This document shows positions 20,439 through 34,131 of a stretch of 64,000 nucleotides of DNA, one piece after another. This DNA is from Marthasterias glacialis. Lineage: Eukaryota; Echinodermata; Asteroidea; Forcipulatida; Asteriidae. Where the stretch lies: the NCBI GenBank assembly GCA_911728455.2, contig OU452229.1, forward strand, positions 5,387,574-5,451,573, read 5' to 3'. A program made the position numbers and the translations under genes. How positions within the stretch are numbered: the first letter of the stretch is position 1; every line of letters begins with the position of its first letter. The notes beneath the pieces were generated by a model, which saw only the letters and a program-made list of their open reading frames with translations, ran no database searches and was not told where the DNA came from.

Positions 20439-21466
20439 GATTGCTGCTAGAAGTCTTTGGAAAATGTCATGCTTGATTTAAAACCACAATGACTTGGGGG
20501 TTTCATTTCGGAGGCTGGCTTTTAGTAATGGTTTCTGGCCTTGCAGTGTGGCTTTGGAATTCTTTATTTATAAGTTTGGAGGATGAGGACCACAAAGCAT
20601 GAGTTACTGAAAGAACAAAATTAAGAGTATAAAAGTTGGATGGAAATAGTTTATGGTTAAGGTGACATGGCAATTAAGAAAGACACATAATTTAATGAAT
20701 TGTTGTGTTTAATTTGTTTCGGGGAAAAAGGGTATGAGACTGGGCTGAGACTATTGGCCAGTAGCGTTAATTAGTTATTGGTCTTATATAAAGAAACTGT
20801 TGGTTCAAATTAATCATTGGTCACTATTAGTTTGGGGTTGTTTTTTGGGGAAAATAACTAAATGATTTTTTTTATCAGTGGGTTTTTGCTCCTGATCAGC
20901 TGTTTATGTAAAAAGAAATATTGGATGAATTTTGTAGCAAGTCAAATTATGAAATGTCCGCAATTTGGGTTTATTGTGTTAAGTTGTTTATAATTATGAA
21001 AGAATGTGCACGTAATTTAGCAGTTGGATTTTTTAAAAAGAGTTTATATGTACATTATGTTGAAATGTTTTGGAATTGCAGACTGATTCAGTTAACATTG
21101 AAATCAATTGTACTATTCTGTATTGTTATAAGAAAAAATAATTCACTTGATATTGCAGCAATAATTGTTTTTTCCTAATTATTTCGTTTATGATGTTGAC
21201 ATATTTACAGTTAATAATAATAATATGTTGTAAATTGAATTACCCTTTTTTATCATTGATATCTCCTAACCTCAGTGGAAATTGAAATTGAATTTATTAA
21301 AACTTGAATTTTCCTTGAAAGAAGCAGCTTTTTGCGGTGTGGAGAGCTCATTCAGTCGCTATATCCAAAATTACTTTCTGATCGACAGTTTACAATGTAA
21401 CAATACTTGACATTAATGTAGTATATAATCAAGATTAGGGTACTAGATTTTATTTCGGCGGTACGA

Positions 21467-21883
21467 CCAGTGGCGTAACGGGGGGGGGGGGGGGGGGGGG
21501 GGGGTTACGGGGGGCAGGGGCCCCCCCAAAAAAAAAAAAAAATTGATGTCCAAGCCTCCCCGGTGCCCCCCATTTGAAATATGGACTTTTGAGATTAAAA
21601 ATTACCAGAGTAAAGTGTTACATTTTGTAAGCTTCCATGTAGTAATTTCAATTTTTCTTTTGTATTTTCTATTTACAGGCAGACAGTGTGTTTGTTTTTA
21701 TCTCCATGTCAGATTATCTTATAAAAACATAGTAAACGGCATAACAAGAGCTCTGAAAAGGGGCTTGTTTAGGAAAAGTGAACATTTTTAATCGGCCAGA
21801 AGTGTCCCCATAGAAAATATGGTGCACCCCCTTGTGCCCCCCCCCCCCCCTAAAGTAAAATTTTACCCTAGTTTCGCCTCTGG
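21467..21883. mobile_element. MITE, family 'CAGTGGCGTAAC' with poly(G)/poly(C) tracts
   Basis: Left CCAGTGGCGTAACGGGGG and right TAGTTTCGCCTCTGG are imperfect inverted termini. The G-tract near the left end and the C-tract near 21,840 mirror each other, as in the relative at 46,253-46,472. Confidence 0.6.
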
Positions 21884-24800
21884 ATGTGACCCTATGGGTT
21901 GGATACGGAACCCACAGCTGTCAGTTTGCATGTAAAGGCGTGTTACCTCCGTGCCAGTTCAATGTTAATACACCTGCACAGGGTGCACTCAATGTGAGAT
22001 GGCGAGTGACATTTGTTTAGATATAAACATGGACATTATTGTGACTCATAACCACAAAGTGGTGTCACATTCGCCCTAAGGATGCGAAGCACAAGTCTAC
22101 TTGTTTACTTCCTCTGTCACTTGTAGTATGTAAGACAAGGGAATTTTTCACGAGGTGACATGATGTCCCACGAGGAACCCAAGAAAAATAAAATATGCAA
22201 TCATTTTATTATTATTATTATTATTATGCAATGGCAAGCACTAGTATCTCCTAGGAGATTCTCCCCTCTGATTGGACAGTGACATTTCCAAAGAAGGGGT
22301 TTCCCAAGACGGTAGATTGTAAATAAATCTATATAATTATAAGACACCCAATAACCTCTCAGCTCGCGGTAAAGTAGTAGTTGTATCTGTTTGCAGTCGA
22401 TGTAGCTTCACGGTACAATGACAGCACAGTAAACGTAGGCCAGATGTATTTATCCCGCACTGCACCACCCCACCCCATTCTTCACTTTTTGTATGTTCAC
22501 CCGAAAACACATTCAGCCAGTGCCCTCGGGTGTTAATTATTACGCGACTTTTGAATTATGAATTAACAATATGTTAAATATGGTTGTTTCCCCAATGGAA
22601 GCATCCGTTTAAAACGACAATCATGTTGTAAAAAGGTCTTTACCGTTATACACCTCTCAGCATATCATATCTCATGTGACATCTTTAAGTGAGGATCTTC
22701 CCATCCCACCTCAGCCATCTGACACCAAAGTTTATAAAACAGACGGCGACATCTTTTGAAGTAAAGCGCACTGGGTGTAACTTGAGTTTAGAGTAAGTCT
22801 CTCTACGCGCAAAGCGCCCGGGGTTCCCGCGGTAGATGCGGATATAGTACTAGCCAGTGCAAATGTGCATTAGCTAGCTGCTATCGAGTATCCTCGGTTT
22901 TGACGAAGGCTGACTTTTTTTTTGCCCTTCGTTGATTAGAGGCGCTGCCCCGTTGCTCTTTCACGTCCTCGCTCATTTCTAACCTCAAAATAGAAATATT
23001 AATGACGTCCCAGTCTCTTGAAAGTGCGTTTACCATCAATCTGTATACGTGGACGAGCATTCTTGTTTGTCAAACGAGTTGCCATTTCTGGTTATGTTGT
23101 ACTAAAGGACACTTCATTCCAAAGTAATGTGGACATTAGCCCACTTACTTTCAAATTGACCTACCCTGACTGACTACTATATACAGTTGTTTTAATTTAC
23201 ATACATCTCACTGACGAAGATCATGGACTGGCGGCTTATTCTGAATAAATAAAATTCATAATCTTCAAACGTAGAAACACGGAATGATATTTACTGTCGG
23301 AATGTATACATCATACGAGGCGAAATTACAAGTGAATCTTCGGCCTTCTGGACTTGTCGATTTCTGTGCAAGCAGAGTGATAGGTTTTGGCACATACACC
23401 GACACGTCTGCACTCATTTAGGATTCACTAACTATTTCTTGTATTATTTGATTTTCCAGAAGGCAAAACGTAACTATAACCAAGTTAACACCCTCTATAC
23501 GTAATGCAATGCATTTCCTGCCAGCGAGAGCAACACATCCACAAAACAGTATTACCCATTCTGGAACGAAACTCTATAACAATACAATTGATTAGTTATT
23601 AATAAATGTCATTTTTCCCTCCGGGTTGGGGGTAATTTTTGTATTCTCACTCTCTTCACATAAATCCTTGATAGAATATGTGTGCTATGGTCACGGCAAT
23701 ACTAGGTTTTTTTTCTGTCTGATTGACAGATAGGTAATGTAATTGTGGCGTGGATGGCGTCTAGCTGGAAAGACCAGGGGTGTTACGGTGATCGATGGCC
23801 GTTCATCTGTCCTGGGAACGATTCGCGCGTATCGATTGCCTCCGTTTGACACATCCCTATGACGAGTCTGCATGACGTATGTTGGACATTGGGCACGAGG
23901 CCGTGGCGCACTTTCTGTTTATCCATCGTATCAAGTGGTATCCTCACACACAGTACAAGCACCTCCTTTTAAACTGTTCAAATTCGATTATCTTAAATGC
24001 TTTATGAATGAAGTCATTGAAAGGCTAATGTTTAGTCAACATGCTATAAAGTTTCTTTCCTTGCTCCGGAGAGCAAAGAATGTTGCTACGTTTTTGACGG
24101 GAAGGGGTTAGTTTTTGTATTTTTGCAAGAACATCTTTAGGCCTAATATTAATCTGACAACGACTGGACTAATTTCGATTGAAGCTGCGTTTAATTGATA
24201 ATTTCCACGGAGTACAAGATGTAAGGAAAGCACTCGCCATAAAAGTATAAAAACTAAAGCTTGACGTTGTGTGCAGGAATTGATGGTACAGTCAACTGAT
24301 CATTGACAATCACGACACTCGATAGTTGATGACGTCATTTTCAGTCTGTGTCTGTAAAATAGACACACCTTAATTGGCCTCAACGTTTCGACTAGCCTGC
24401 TCTAGCCTTCATTAGGAGTCGCATCACCACTTCAGTATAAGCCCACGTTGGCCAACGTTGCACTCAATACCCATAAACGCTGATAAGTCTAGTGTTATCA
24501 TCGTTACCTACACAAATGAAACGTTCTGGTTAGTAGAGCTCTTGAGCCAAAGCAGTTTAAGCCGCACACATAAGCCATTCAAACACTATCTCCAGGAATT
24601 TTGAATCAATGCCGAAGCGACCTAGCTATTTGGTGCAATTCCCAGAAGTAGCGTTTAAGATAAACCTGCAGTTTAGTTCTCATTTAAATTCACATCGAGA
24701 TTGCACTTTAGGACCTACAGCACCTGCATGGACGCGCAGGTGCTGGGCCAATCTTAACGGCATTTATGAAGCGATCATTAGAAGGTATCTATCCCGCCGG

Positions 24801-26865
24801 GGCTAGCTGCATTGTCATCGGCCTATGGTTCTCACGAAACTTGCCCAAAGCAACCTCCGTTCCGTCGCAAGGGATGTTTCATGATCAGCTACAGTAGCGT
24901 AAAATTGAACCGTTTGTGATTTTTTATTAGCTAGGGGAATAGACCGGTAAGCCTCAATTTGATTTGAGTTGTATTTAATTGAGGGATTCTTATCAATAAG
25001 ACATTTGAGAATCATGTTACAAAAAAAAATGAATTATTACAAATCGTTGTTCATAGTCCATTTATTCTCATTCTTGACGACAGCTTAAGGCGATTTAGAG
25101 TGCCCGCGAAAACCTCATGACTCCCCATGGGTGGTCACAGCTTTTCGTTGTCTAGACCAAGCTTGTATAACTACGTCATCAATAATGACTTAAAACTTGA
25201 ACAGTTCTGTTATGATTGGCCAAAAGGTCTTTCGAACGCGATGACGTAGTTGACCATGGTCTGTGTGATTGGTCAAAGGGCCGGCGACATGTAAAGACTC
25301 GGTGGATCAGTTCTGTTTACTGATTGGTTGAATAATATTGCGCGTACACGCGTGGCGTAGGTGAGCATACTCTTCCCGTGGTCGATATAATTTTGTTATG
25401 TGAAAACCACAGTATTTCGACGATGTCATAAAATTTGTTTTATACTCTCACTTTCTTTAAATACAATATTAATTTGCCCTCATTATTTTGGAAAAATGTC
25501 TAATGTATATAAGTACGATGAATAGCTAAGTCTGATTGAACTGTACACGCTGGTTGACCGTCAATGTGAGCAAGCCATATAAGAAAGATCACCCCCGATA
25601 TTGCTTCTGAATTAAATTTAATTCTGGGTAGAATTTCATCATCCGTTCAAGTTTTTATTTCTTTGATGATCAAAACATAAATGCACATTTAACATCCAGT
25701 TTTGTGTTTACAGCAATCATCCATCCAATTTGTTTAATGTTATTTCTATTTTTTATTTTTTTGTTCTGCTCTGTATAAACAATACCGGTTTAGCATACAA
25801 ACCACCGTTTCATATCGCTACCGGACTACGCAAACCGAAGAAGGAAATGAACAGGAAATGCACAAAGTAAACTTGTTTTCCTTTAATGGGAGACATAAAT
25901 CATTTTTCTTATCAAACTTGTCAGGCATTCATAGAGTAAATGCCATTATGATTGGCATAGGTCCATTAATTCTGCGCACGAATGATTCTATCAACACGAT
26001 CCTTGTGAATTAAAGTAATTCCCATTTGGATGAGGCTAGACACTTCATGTTTTTTTTTTTTTTTTTTAATATTTATCTACAAGTGCCTTTCAGCATACCT
26101 TGACCTTTATCATGAGGTTCTAAATTGATTTGTTTTGATTTTTTTTCCTGGCGGATACGGACCTCTGGAGGTATGTACTTTCCAATGGCATGGCTTTATT
26201 CACATAGCTCTCTGCATTGTTAGGAATCGGGTTACGGATAACAAAGTGAAAACTTTCAGCTTATTTCATTGCGTTACTTAACTAACTATGAAATGATCTA
26301 ATGTGTTTGATATTCAATCCGATGTGGACAAAGATATTGACCGGTAGACATGACCGGTATACGGTAGACACAATCATTCATATACCCCCCAGTTTTAAGT
26401 TCAATTGTGTTATCTTGCTAGAGAATGTTCCAAAGGAGTTCCTCGGGCCTGACACGTCCATTATGGAATTTAAGAATTACTGTTTCTCGTCTCTGATAAT
26501 AGAACCAAAACCACAGGACATTGCAACTCCGTCTTTTAGTTTATGTAATTCACAAACTGGGCGTTCACTTTATGACCAAGTCCCAAGCTCATCACCCGCT
26601 GGTAAGCAGCGGCGAAAGTAGGGTAGAATTGTAGGTGGAAACAAAGGGTGCATCAGTGGGTGTGGGAGGGGGCACTTCTGGGCAATTGAAACGATAGTTT
26701 CTGTTTGCATTTTCCCGAGCATGCCCCTTTTCGGTGCACTTGGTATGCCGTTTATAAGTGAATCTGACGTTGAGGTAAAAACAAATACATTGTCTGCTTG
26801 CAAAAAGAGAAATAATTGTTAAAGTATTTCATTCCGGTAACTTTTAATCTCAAAATCCCAGCTTC
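21884..26865. other. Intergenic DNA, no gene seen
   Basis: I find no exon chain, tRNA or intact transposon. Minor features are (TTA)n at 22,206-22,226, a 10-bp-stem hairpin around CAGCACCTGC near 24,718, and the paired CRE-like/CCAAT region listed separately. Confidence 0.5.
25154..25262. repeat. Imperfect inverted repeat with paired CRE-like sites
   Basis: AACTACGTCATC and GATGACGTAGTT are perfectly inverted 12-mers inside a larger imperfect repeat (AGACC...GGTCT). ATTGG (inverted CCAAT) motifs occur in and just downstream of it (near 25,215, 25,269 and 25,322). It could be a decayed MITE or a promoter-like region; no gene start follows. Confidence 0.4.
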
Positions 26866-26870
26866 CAAGG

Positions 26871-26917
26871 GGGGTGGAGGGGGGCGGGGGCGGGGGGCGG
26901 GGGGCACTCAGGGTCCA
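26871..26917. repeat. G-rich tract
   Basis: Repeated runs of 5-6 G separated by single C, T or A over about 45 bp. This satisfies the usual G-quadruplex pattern on the + strand. Confidence 0.8.
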
Positions 26918-26934
26918 TATAAACCTCTTAAATC

Positions 26935-27385
26935 ATGACATGCTGGAAGGTGTTGGGTGTTAAAAATAGAAGGCAACACAGGCATGATTGAATCCTGAAA
27001 TCTGTAGGAGGTTCGGGTGTCTAGAATATGACGTTACCCAGGCATGCTTGAATCGTGACATCTCTGATTGGAGATTCTGTGTGTCTAGAATGGGAGGGAA
27101 CCCAGGCCTGATTGAATCGTAACATCTCTATGAGGTTCTGGGTGACTGTCTAAAATAGGACGGAATTCAATCTTTCTTGAATCGTAACATCTCTTGGAAG
27201 TTTTGGGTGTCTAGAATATGACGGTTTTGGGTGTGTAGAATAGGACGGAATTCAATCTTGCTTGATTCGTAACATCTCTTGGAAGTTCTGGGTGTCTAGA
27301 ATATGACGGTTCTGGGTGTGTAGAATAGGACGGAATTCAATCTTGCTTGATTCGTAACATCTCTTGGAGGTTCTGGGTGTCTGCA
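26935..27385. repeat. Tandem repeat with GGTGTCTAGAATATGACGG and GAATCGTAACATCTCT blocks
   Basis: Units of about 60-95 bp, becoming more regular and more similar toward the 3' side (27,165-27,385). The last two long units are almost identical. Confidence 0.85.
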
Positions 27386-27419
27386 GTTATTTTCACCTTC
27401 GTCAAATCTTATCCCTGTT

Positions 27420-27493
27420 TAATGTTTTGCACGGCAACGAATTTTTCTGAGCAATACTTGTTTTCTGCTGAACACTCTCATGAAATTGGGCCC
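27420..27493. mobile_element. MITE, family 'GGCCCGATTTCATAGAGC', right-end fragment
   Basis: TTTTCTGAGCAATACTTG and the terminus CTCATGAAATTGGGCCC resemble the right third of the family. The left part is missing. Confidence 0.5.
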
Positions 27494-28178
27494 AAGTCAA
27501 CGGACATTACTCCTGTTTAACTCGAAAATGGCATAATTATTAACATTGTATATTCGTCACCAGAGCAGGGCTGGTGCAACTTTTTGTATACCGCAAACCA
27601 TATATATATTCGAAATAATTGCACTTTCATGGATGATGCATGGCCTTAAGACATTGGTTTTTTTTTAGCGCTAGGTTAAAAAGAGAGCAGTACATATTGA
27701 GATGTTATGACTTGCTGTCACGGTTTTGTTTTGATAAAAGCTTTCTTCAGTTTGAAATTGTTCTCGCAATTTATTATTTTATGGTAAGAGCATGGGTCGA
27801 TTCTTATCTCTTAAGTGTAGCTTAAAACTTCATATTTTGCCTCCGTAGAAGGGCTTGAGTTGACGGTACTTAATATATATATAAAATCGAGTCACGCCGG
27901 TTAAGGACAAACGAATAAAAAAAAAATCACTCGAACTTGCCCCTCGTTTATGGTTGCTTAGGACACTGCTGAGGATCCACTCAATAAGTAATTGACATGT
28001 TCTTCAAAAATGCAATCTTTTGTAGATTGTTTGATGTTGAATTACAAGACTGCCCGTTAACTAGCTTTAATAACTAACCAGGCAAAGCTGAAAAGGTATA
28101 CGGCTGGATGTGCTTGAGTTGCCCGTCAACTCGTTTGGAGTTCGACTGGTCACATTCTTTTGTTTCTTAACACAATGT

Positions 28179-28270
28179 GGCGAGTCGTGGCAGAGCGGTT
28201 TCAGCTCACCGGACTCAAGCTCTGGTGTTACTGATCAGCATAGTGTGGGCTCGAATCCCAGTCTTGACAC
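28179..28270 (+). repeat. tRNA-Leu-like SINE head or tRNA pseudogene
   Basis: GTGGCAGAGCGGTTTCAGC (A-box), CGGACTCAAGCTC (anticodon-loop-like, CAA), a long variable arm and GGGCTCGAATCCCA (B-box, T-loop) appear in the right order for a class II tRNA. The acceptor stem does not pair, so I call a SINE head or pseudogene. Confidence 0.55.
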
Positions 28271-28284
28271 TTTTACATGTCTCC

Positions 28285-28651
28285 TTAAAGCCCCAGCTCA
28301 ACATTGGTAAGAACCCCCCCCCCATAAGTGTTCAAAGATTTACATATACCTTACATAGTATAACGATACTGATGGTAGAAAACTGTCCTTGAAATATGTC
28401 TGCCTGAGGTGTTATCGTTTGTAAATAATAAATGAAATGAGATCCAAAATTAGTTTTCGTCTCAGTGAGACAAAAACTCCGCCTATAGGAATGCGTAAAA
28501 AAATGCTGAATGCAAATTTTTACCGTTTTCTCGCAAATGAAACAACGAAATGAGCTGACATTTTCGAAGCTTGGTTTGTTTACATAAATTTCGATTTTTG
28601 CAAAAATGGAGGCATTTACAGTCAGTTTACAATGTTGAGCAGTGGCTTTAA
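28285..28651. mobile_element. MITE, family 'TTAAAGCCCCAGCTCAACAT' copy 1
   Basis: Left TTAAAGCCCCAGCTCAACAT and right ATGTTGAGCAGTGGCTTTAA are inverted; both ends carry TTAA. The interior contains the palindrome TCGTCTCAGTGAGAC and AATGAGCTGACA, shared with the copy at 34.7 kb. TTAA flanks would suit a piggyBac-type origin. Confidence 0.8.
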
Positions 28652-31600
28652 GCAAGACATTTTTTTAAAACCATTATTGCCTTGTCCTTCAGATGGGACG
28701 CCTTTGGTCCCTTGCGTTGTCTAATGCACGTAAACGTTCCCTGCAGATTCTATTAATGGATCACATCATTCAAAAACTTAGCACATCTGTCTTAAACATA
28801 AGTAAGTGCTTTTAGACGCTTTTTCTAGACAGAGTGCTACATAAGAACTGAATCTTATTATTGAAAATACTTTCTCAATTCCGGTTCTTCTTACAAAGGA
28901 ACCACAACTTCTCACAAACGAGAGATTAGAACCAAAAGGTCGTCATCCACTAGTTATAGTTTCTTCCGTACTAACACAACGCAAAGCTTCAAACCTTAAT
29001 TTTCTTATTATCAAGAACTTAAAAATTTCGCGTGTCTTGTCAGTACAAGATGGGCATCATTTGTCACAATTTCAACAATTTTTTTTTAAACGGGAATTTG
29101 TTTAAATCATTTTATAACTTTTTATATATATTTTTTTATATTTGTTTATTTTTTTATTTTTTATTGTTATGATCAGGGCCCGAGCTGTTCAGCAGAAAAT
29201 GGTGCTTAGCAAAAAATATTTCTGCCAAGCAGAAAATTAGCAGGGAACCAGTAACAAACAATGAATATCACATGGTGTTTTGGCTGGTAACCTGTTTCTG
29301 CTGTTAAGTACGATTTTTCTATGCTAAGCAATTGTTTGTACTTAACAGTTATGGAATTGAGCCCAGCACTCGAGCGAACGCGTTATAATACGACTTGGAT
29401 TATGTTTTGACAGATGTTTATGCAACTTTCAACCAATGAATTATTCAGACTTATCTTTGTCGTCCTCTTCACAGAGCGGAAATAAAAATCTGGAGATGTG
29501 TGGTGAAGTTGGCATGTGCATCTGTTTTTTTTTTTTTTTTTTTTTTTTTGTTTTTGCTCTCCAAAATAATGTATCAAACACAGCCGCTTTGTCGGATGCC
29601 CACACATCTCACACTATAATTATCTAGTCTAACAAGCCAGTACGCTACCCAAGGTATTCACAACAGGTTGTAGACGCCTTGGACAAAAAGATGAAGACAC
29701 TTCTTAAGGTCGCTGGAGCGTCAAGTTATCTTTCTCATCTAGCACCTCTGGATGTAAAGAGTCCGAGATTAGTCTTCGCCAGGCAATGGCCTGACGGCGT
29801 TTAAAGTAGTTTCGCTTGAGCACTTCGTACTCCGGTGTGTACTGTGAAAGCATCTAGGTGTAAAATGTAATTGCTTACGTTTCGGCTGAACATGACGCAA
29901 CTCTTTACGAACCAATGACCGGGTTGTCTTCTCATGAATAAAAAAAAATCCCATCTCAACTAACGGAAACATTCTGAAGACGGCTTCTTTTGAAGATGAT
30001 TGACTCATATTGATCGAAATGTCATAATGTTTACAAAACATTGCCACAGGATTACAGCAACAAAAAGTATTACTAACAAAAGAAAACAAATCAAAAGAAA
30101 CTTTCCAAAATACACCTTTTCTGGAGAAGGACTGCCGTATTTAAACTTGCATTATGAATGTAACATTCGTCACTGACATTCGAAAGCTCACAGATGATAA
30201 TTTTATAATTTTATTAGTTGTAAAAAGTGTTTAATTAAATTTCAAACAATACAACGGTGGAAGCTAATTCTCCCCAATGACTTAAAAGGGACGTGATTGG
30301 ACTTAATGTGTACGCAGGCATGAGAATCAGTTCCAGCAGATCGGCTGATTTTCTCTTTTCGGTTTCTCAGCTGTGCTATTAAACATTTAAAAAGCCTGGG
30401 ATACCAAGTCATGCTGTGCCCGGTACGCTCAATTTTTTGCTGCTGACTAACCTGGTTGCGGTGTGTGCATTGTGTATGTCACGTTGAACTACTTTAGTGA
30501 TGGTTGATTTCGAAATTGTAACATCTGACTCTGTCATTGTTGTAACACAATTTTGTACGAAACATTTCGGTGTTTGCTCTTGGATATAGACTCGATGACA
30601 GAAGTACCGTGATTCTTTTTATCGTTGAAACATCGTTGAATTTGGGATTAACTCCCATGATACAGCAGTGGCAATCGTGATGAAACATTGTAAACATTCT
30701 GTTTGTCATCACAGCCACTTAAATATACAAATGTCCATTGCCTGTCCCATTACAAACAAAACGTAGGTGAGATCTTTACGTTTTTAGGGACCCTATATAG
30801 CACAAGTAACATGAGAATGATTATTTTCAAAATCTACTTGCTCTGAAGGTGAACACTCTGTTGCAGCAGTATTGAGGAGCTACATCACTTAGCATGGTGT
30901 CATTAATGGATTACAGAGCCGAAATAGACAATTTGCAGTGATCCATTTAGGCGGATAACTAGTTTACGATTAAAAAAGAAAAAGGAAAAAACCAAAAAAC
31001 CATAAACGAGCTTGGAAACTAACATCTTTAGAATTTTTATGTCATACTTTGTGTATTTTTTTCAGTTGAGAAAACCGACTTCCTCCTGACATGAATTATC
31101 GTTCGCCATTTTGTTTAAACTTAAAATCACACTGAAGTTAACACAGTGTCCTCCAGAAACGGTCTTTAATCTCAAAATAACCTGATATATTAACTTCTCT
31201 ATCCTCGCACTAGTCAATAATGTCCTCATCCCCTCATCCGTGAACATTGCCTCTCTCTCTCTTCTTCATTCGGAGCCCGAAAGAAAACAAAGTGAGGTTG
31301 CCAGAGGCTGTAAGATTGAAATCTGTTCATATTATTGGGTACCTAACGGATAGAGCTGTTTTCACATTCCAACCCATGGCGAATACAAACCCTAGTGATT
31401 CTTGAGTGTAGCCCCGTAACCCAACCTAAATATTAGTGTCTCTGAGATTGCGGTGTCAGGTTTGAAAGGGCTCACCCTTCCCTTCTGTCAAAGTGTCATG
31501 ATATCGTAATCAGTGAACCCATCTTTGTTGGGTTCCATTGTTCTGTGTGGAATCACGGCACAGTCTTATCCACTGTCAGACTTGGGGGCCAGACTACATT

Positions 31601-33880
31601 CTCCTAGCAGCCTCGGTTTCGTTACATGTATATTTGTACGCACCAAATCACGTAGAGCTTGACCAATCTCTAGAGCATTGCATTCTGGGCATTACATGAT
31701 AATTATTTGGTCGGGTCCCCCTGCTTGTGATTTTCTTCCAATATCTAAAGCCCGTCGATCTGCTCCTGAGCGTCTCTCCACGGGTGTCCTTGGGTGAGTT
31801 CCCCGTGGAGGGCCATCCTCCAATGCTGCGTTCCCACCGAAGATGAATCATTTATCATTAGCGTTGTTTTGCAACTCGTGTTTTACGTCCTCCCCGAACA
31901 CTGTCCTCATTATACCTTCACTGTTTCCCACTGCATCCATCATAGATGCGATGAACTTCTTTGGACATCGCCTAAACCTTGCCTTTATTTTCTCACACTA
32001 TCTTAGAGCCCACTTCCAAGACACTTCCACTTCCACTTTCTCTACCTTCCTCAACCCAACACCGCAGGCAGACTTTAATCATGCATTCAACCCTGATTGT
32101 GTTAGTTCTTTCATTAGGCATTCCGGAGTACAAAGAGATAAAAACCATCGTGGCTGGGGTTACTGATTTTAGATAAATATATTCACCTGTGGAGAAAGAT
32201 CTCAATCAAGAAGTTATAAATAATAATAATTAGTTAAAAAGCTGATTGTTACACGACTTGTTTTAGCTTACCCCCGCGAGGGAAATCAATTAAGGACTAC
32301 TTACTAATACATGAGAGAATATAACTTCACGCTAATCTAAGAACAAATCGGTTACTGGTGATTTCGAGAGTTCCAATCGAGAAGATGAATTTCAATCAGA
32401 ACAAAGAGGTGTTTTTTTTAATCAGTCACTCTTTGGAGTAAAACTAACGGAAATTAGTCAATTAGAGAGGTAACGGGGGACTTGTTTTCCAAATTACAAA
32501 AGGAACAATTTACTGCAAATTATTCCCAGATCATTAAAGCTTCGAAAGCTTTCAAAGGAATGATCTAAAAATGAGGTTGAGGTTGATGAATGATTAAAAA
32601 AAAACAAAAAAAAACACAGTTTGGTCTGCTGAGGGCAGGGAATTGATGGTTGTGATGCCGAAAGATTTTAATTATATGGTTAAAACGAACATGTACGCCA
32701 GACGTGAAATTTAACTGTTAGAGACCATGTCCATTCAAAGAAGAAGCAACAGCACACCCAAAAGAATAGTTAAAAAGACACTAACACTGAATTCGGTTGA
32801 TGTGTTTATGGCATCTGCTGACAATTCTTTGTGGAAGTTATTCACTTTGTCCCGATTTGTAGAAATGGGGGTTACAGCTTTGCCACGTAGCTGAACATTC
32901 CTCCGTGAAAAATCAATCTTCAAACTCCGACCGGCATAATGCCTTCAAGACCCATTATACGACCGAGGAAGGGAAAAAAACAAAAAACACACACGCGGAG
33001 ATCATCTTCAGAATAGAGTCTTACAAACTTACAGCATTTCTTGTTATCGTCTTTCAATCTCTGCCCCTTCAGCTTTGTGCCTGGGAGCAGCGCAGATAGA
33101 AAATTACCGGTTTGTATTTCATTAATATCGATGTCAGGATATATTACTTCTGATATCTCGATTTGCTCTATATCACAATAGTGGCATAAATCCGTTTAGA
33201 CTACGTCTACCATTGATATAGAGTTGGTCTTTGTGGTTGGTTTTGAAAGTAAATTTTCTATAATTTTTTATTTTCTATAAATGTTTTTTAAAGGTCAGAT
33301 TAGAAAGAGATCGACATGATAATTATAAACCTCTAGTAGAAGTTGGCTTATAAGTTTCTGTTTTATTAAGCAATCCATTTACGTGTTTGCTCTTCAAACC
33401 TATACGGATACTGCTCTGGCGTATACGTTGTCCGCCATTTTGAATCCCAGTTGAGTAAACGCAAGGTCTTCAGAGTCATTGACTAAATTAATCCGAAGCC
33501 GAAATGCCATGCTAGGATTCGAACCCAAAACCAACCACTACCACCGATTTCTCACCTTCTCTTGATTCTAAAATCATTTCAGTTGAACATGAACGGATCG
33601 CCAGAGAGAATCAATTTAACACCCCAGTTTTTGCAGTGCGATCACCCAGACAGAAGCAGCAAACAAAACACCAACAAACGTTGTAAAAAAACCGAGACGC
33701 AAAACAGCAAACACATTACATAATGGTTTATAATTTTAGTTCCTTTCTCTTAAAAAAAAAAAATGAAATAGGAATGATAGCCCAATCTTTGATGGAGACC
33801 TAATCTCGGCACACGAAACGTAATCATCTTTTTTTTTCTTCAATTTAATAACTTTCCAAAGAGGATTAGAACGAATGTCA
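28652..33880. other. Intergenic DNA, no gene seen
   Basis: Except for the MITE at 29,176-29,367, I see only A/T-rich non-coding sequence and homopolymer T tracts (e.g. 29,524-29,549). A box-B-like GGTTCGAATCC on the minus strand near 33,518 is too isolated to call a SINE. Confidence 0.5.
29176..29367. mobile_element. MITE, family 'GGCCCGATTTCATAGAGC' copy C
   Basis: GGGCCCGAGCTGTTCAGCAG at the left, TTTTGGCTGGTAACCTG in the centre and ATGGAATTGAGCCC at the right. The termini have diverged but the order is kept. Confidence 0.7.
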
Positions 33881-33881
33881 T

Positions 33882-33884
<3 letters not shown>

Positions 33885-33918
<34 letters not shown>

Positions 33919-34098
33919 ACCAATGTATGTCTACCATTTCCAGATCTGTGCAAATGTTCTACTTCGACACACGACATGACCTGGAACAATTTAATTCCAT
34001 TGAAATAAAAGGAGACTCTTGAAAATGAAGTCGGCCCAAGCACGTTGCTGACTCTTTACCGTGGTTTGACTCAGCCCAGCTCGAAGAACTCATTATTA

Positions 34099-34130
<32 letters not shown>
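33885..34130. repeat. Two long poly(A) tracts
   Basis: Uninterrupted runs of about 30 A at 33,887-33,917 and about 27 A at 34,102-34,128. They may be tails of decayed retroposons, but I recognise no body upstream of either. Confidence 0.7.

Positions 34131-34131
<1 letters not shown>

Larger units (their letters stand above)
19585..21466. other. 3' flank and intergenic DNA, no gene seen
   Basis: Apart from the two MITEs listed, I see A/T-rich non-coding sequence. Short reading frames here have no domain-like composition. Possible non-canonical poly(A) signals (e.g. AATATAAAG near 20,150) exist, but the transcript end of the polycystin gene cannot be fixed. The first canonical AATAAA I found is near 22,187. 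Confidence 0.5.

Noticed and set aside
28179-28270. A functional tRNA-Leu gene
   Set aside because: A- and B-boxes and a long variable arm are present, but the acceptor stem does not pair; better explained as a SINE head or pseudogene.
31648-32205. Overlapping short frames on both strands near 32 kb
   Set aside because: Short, overlapping on opposite strands, without splice-compatible neighbours or known motifs.
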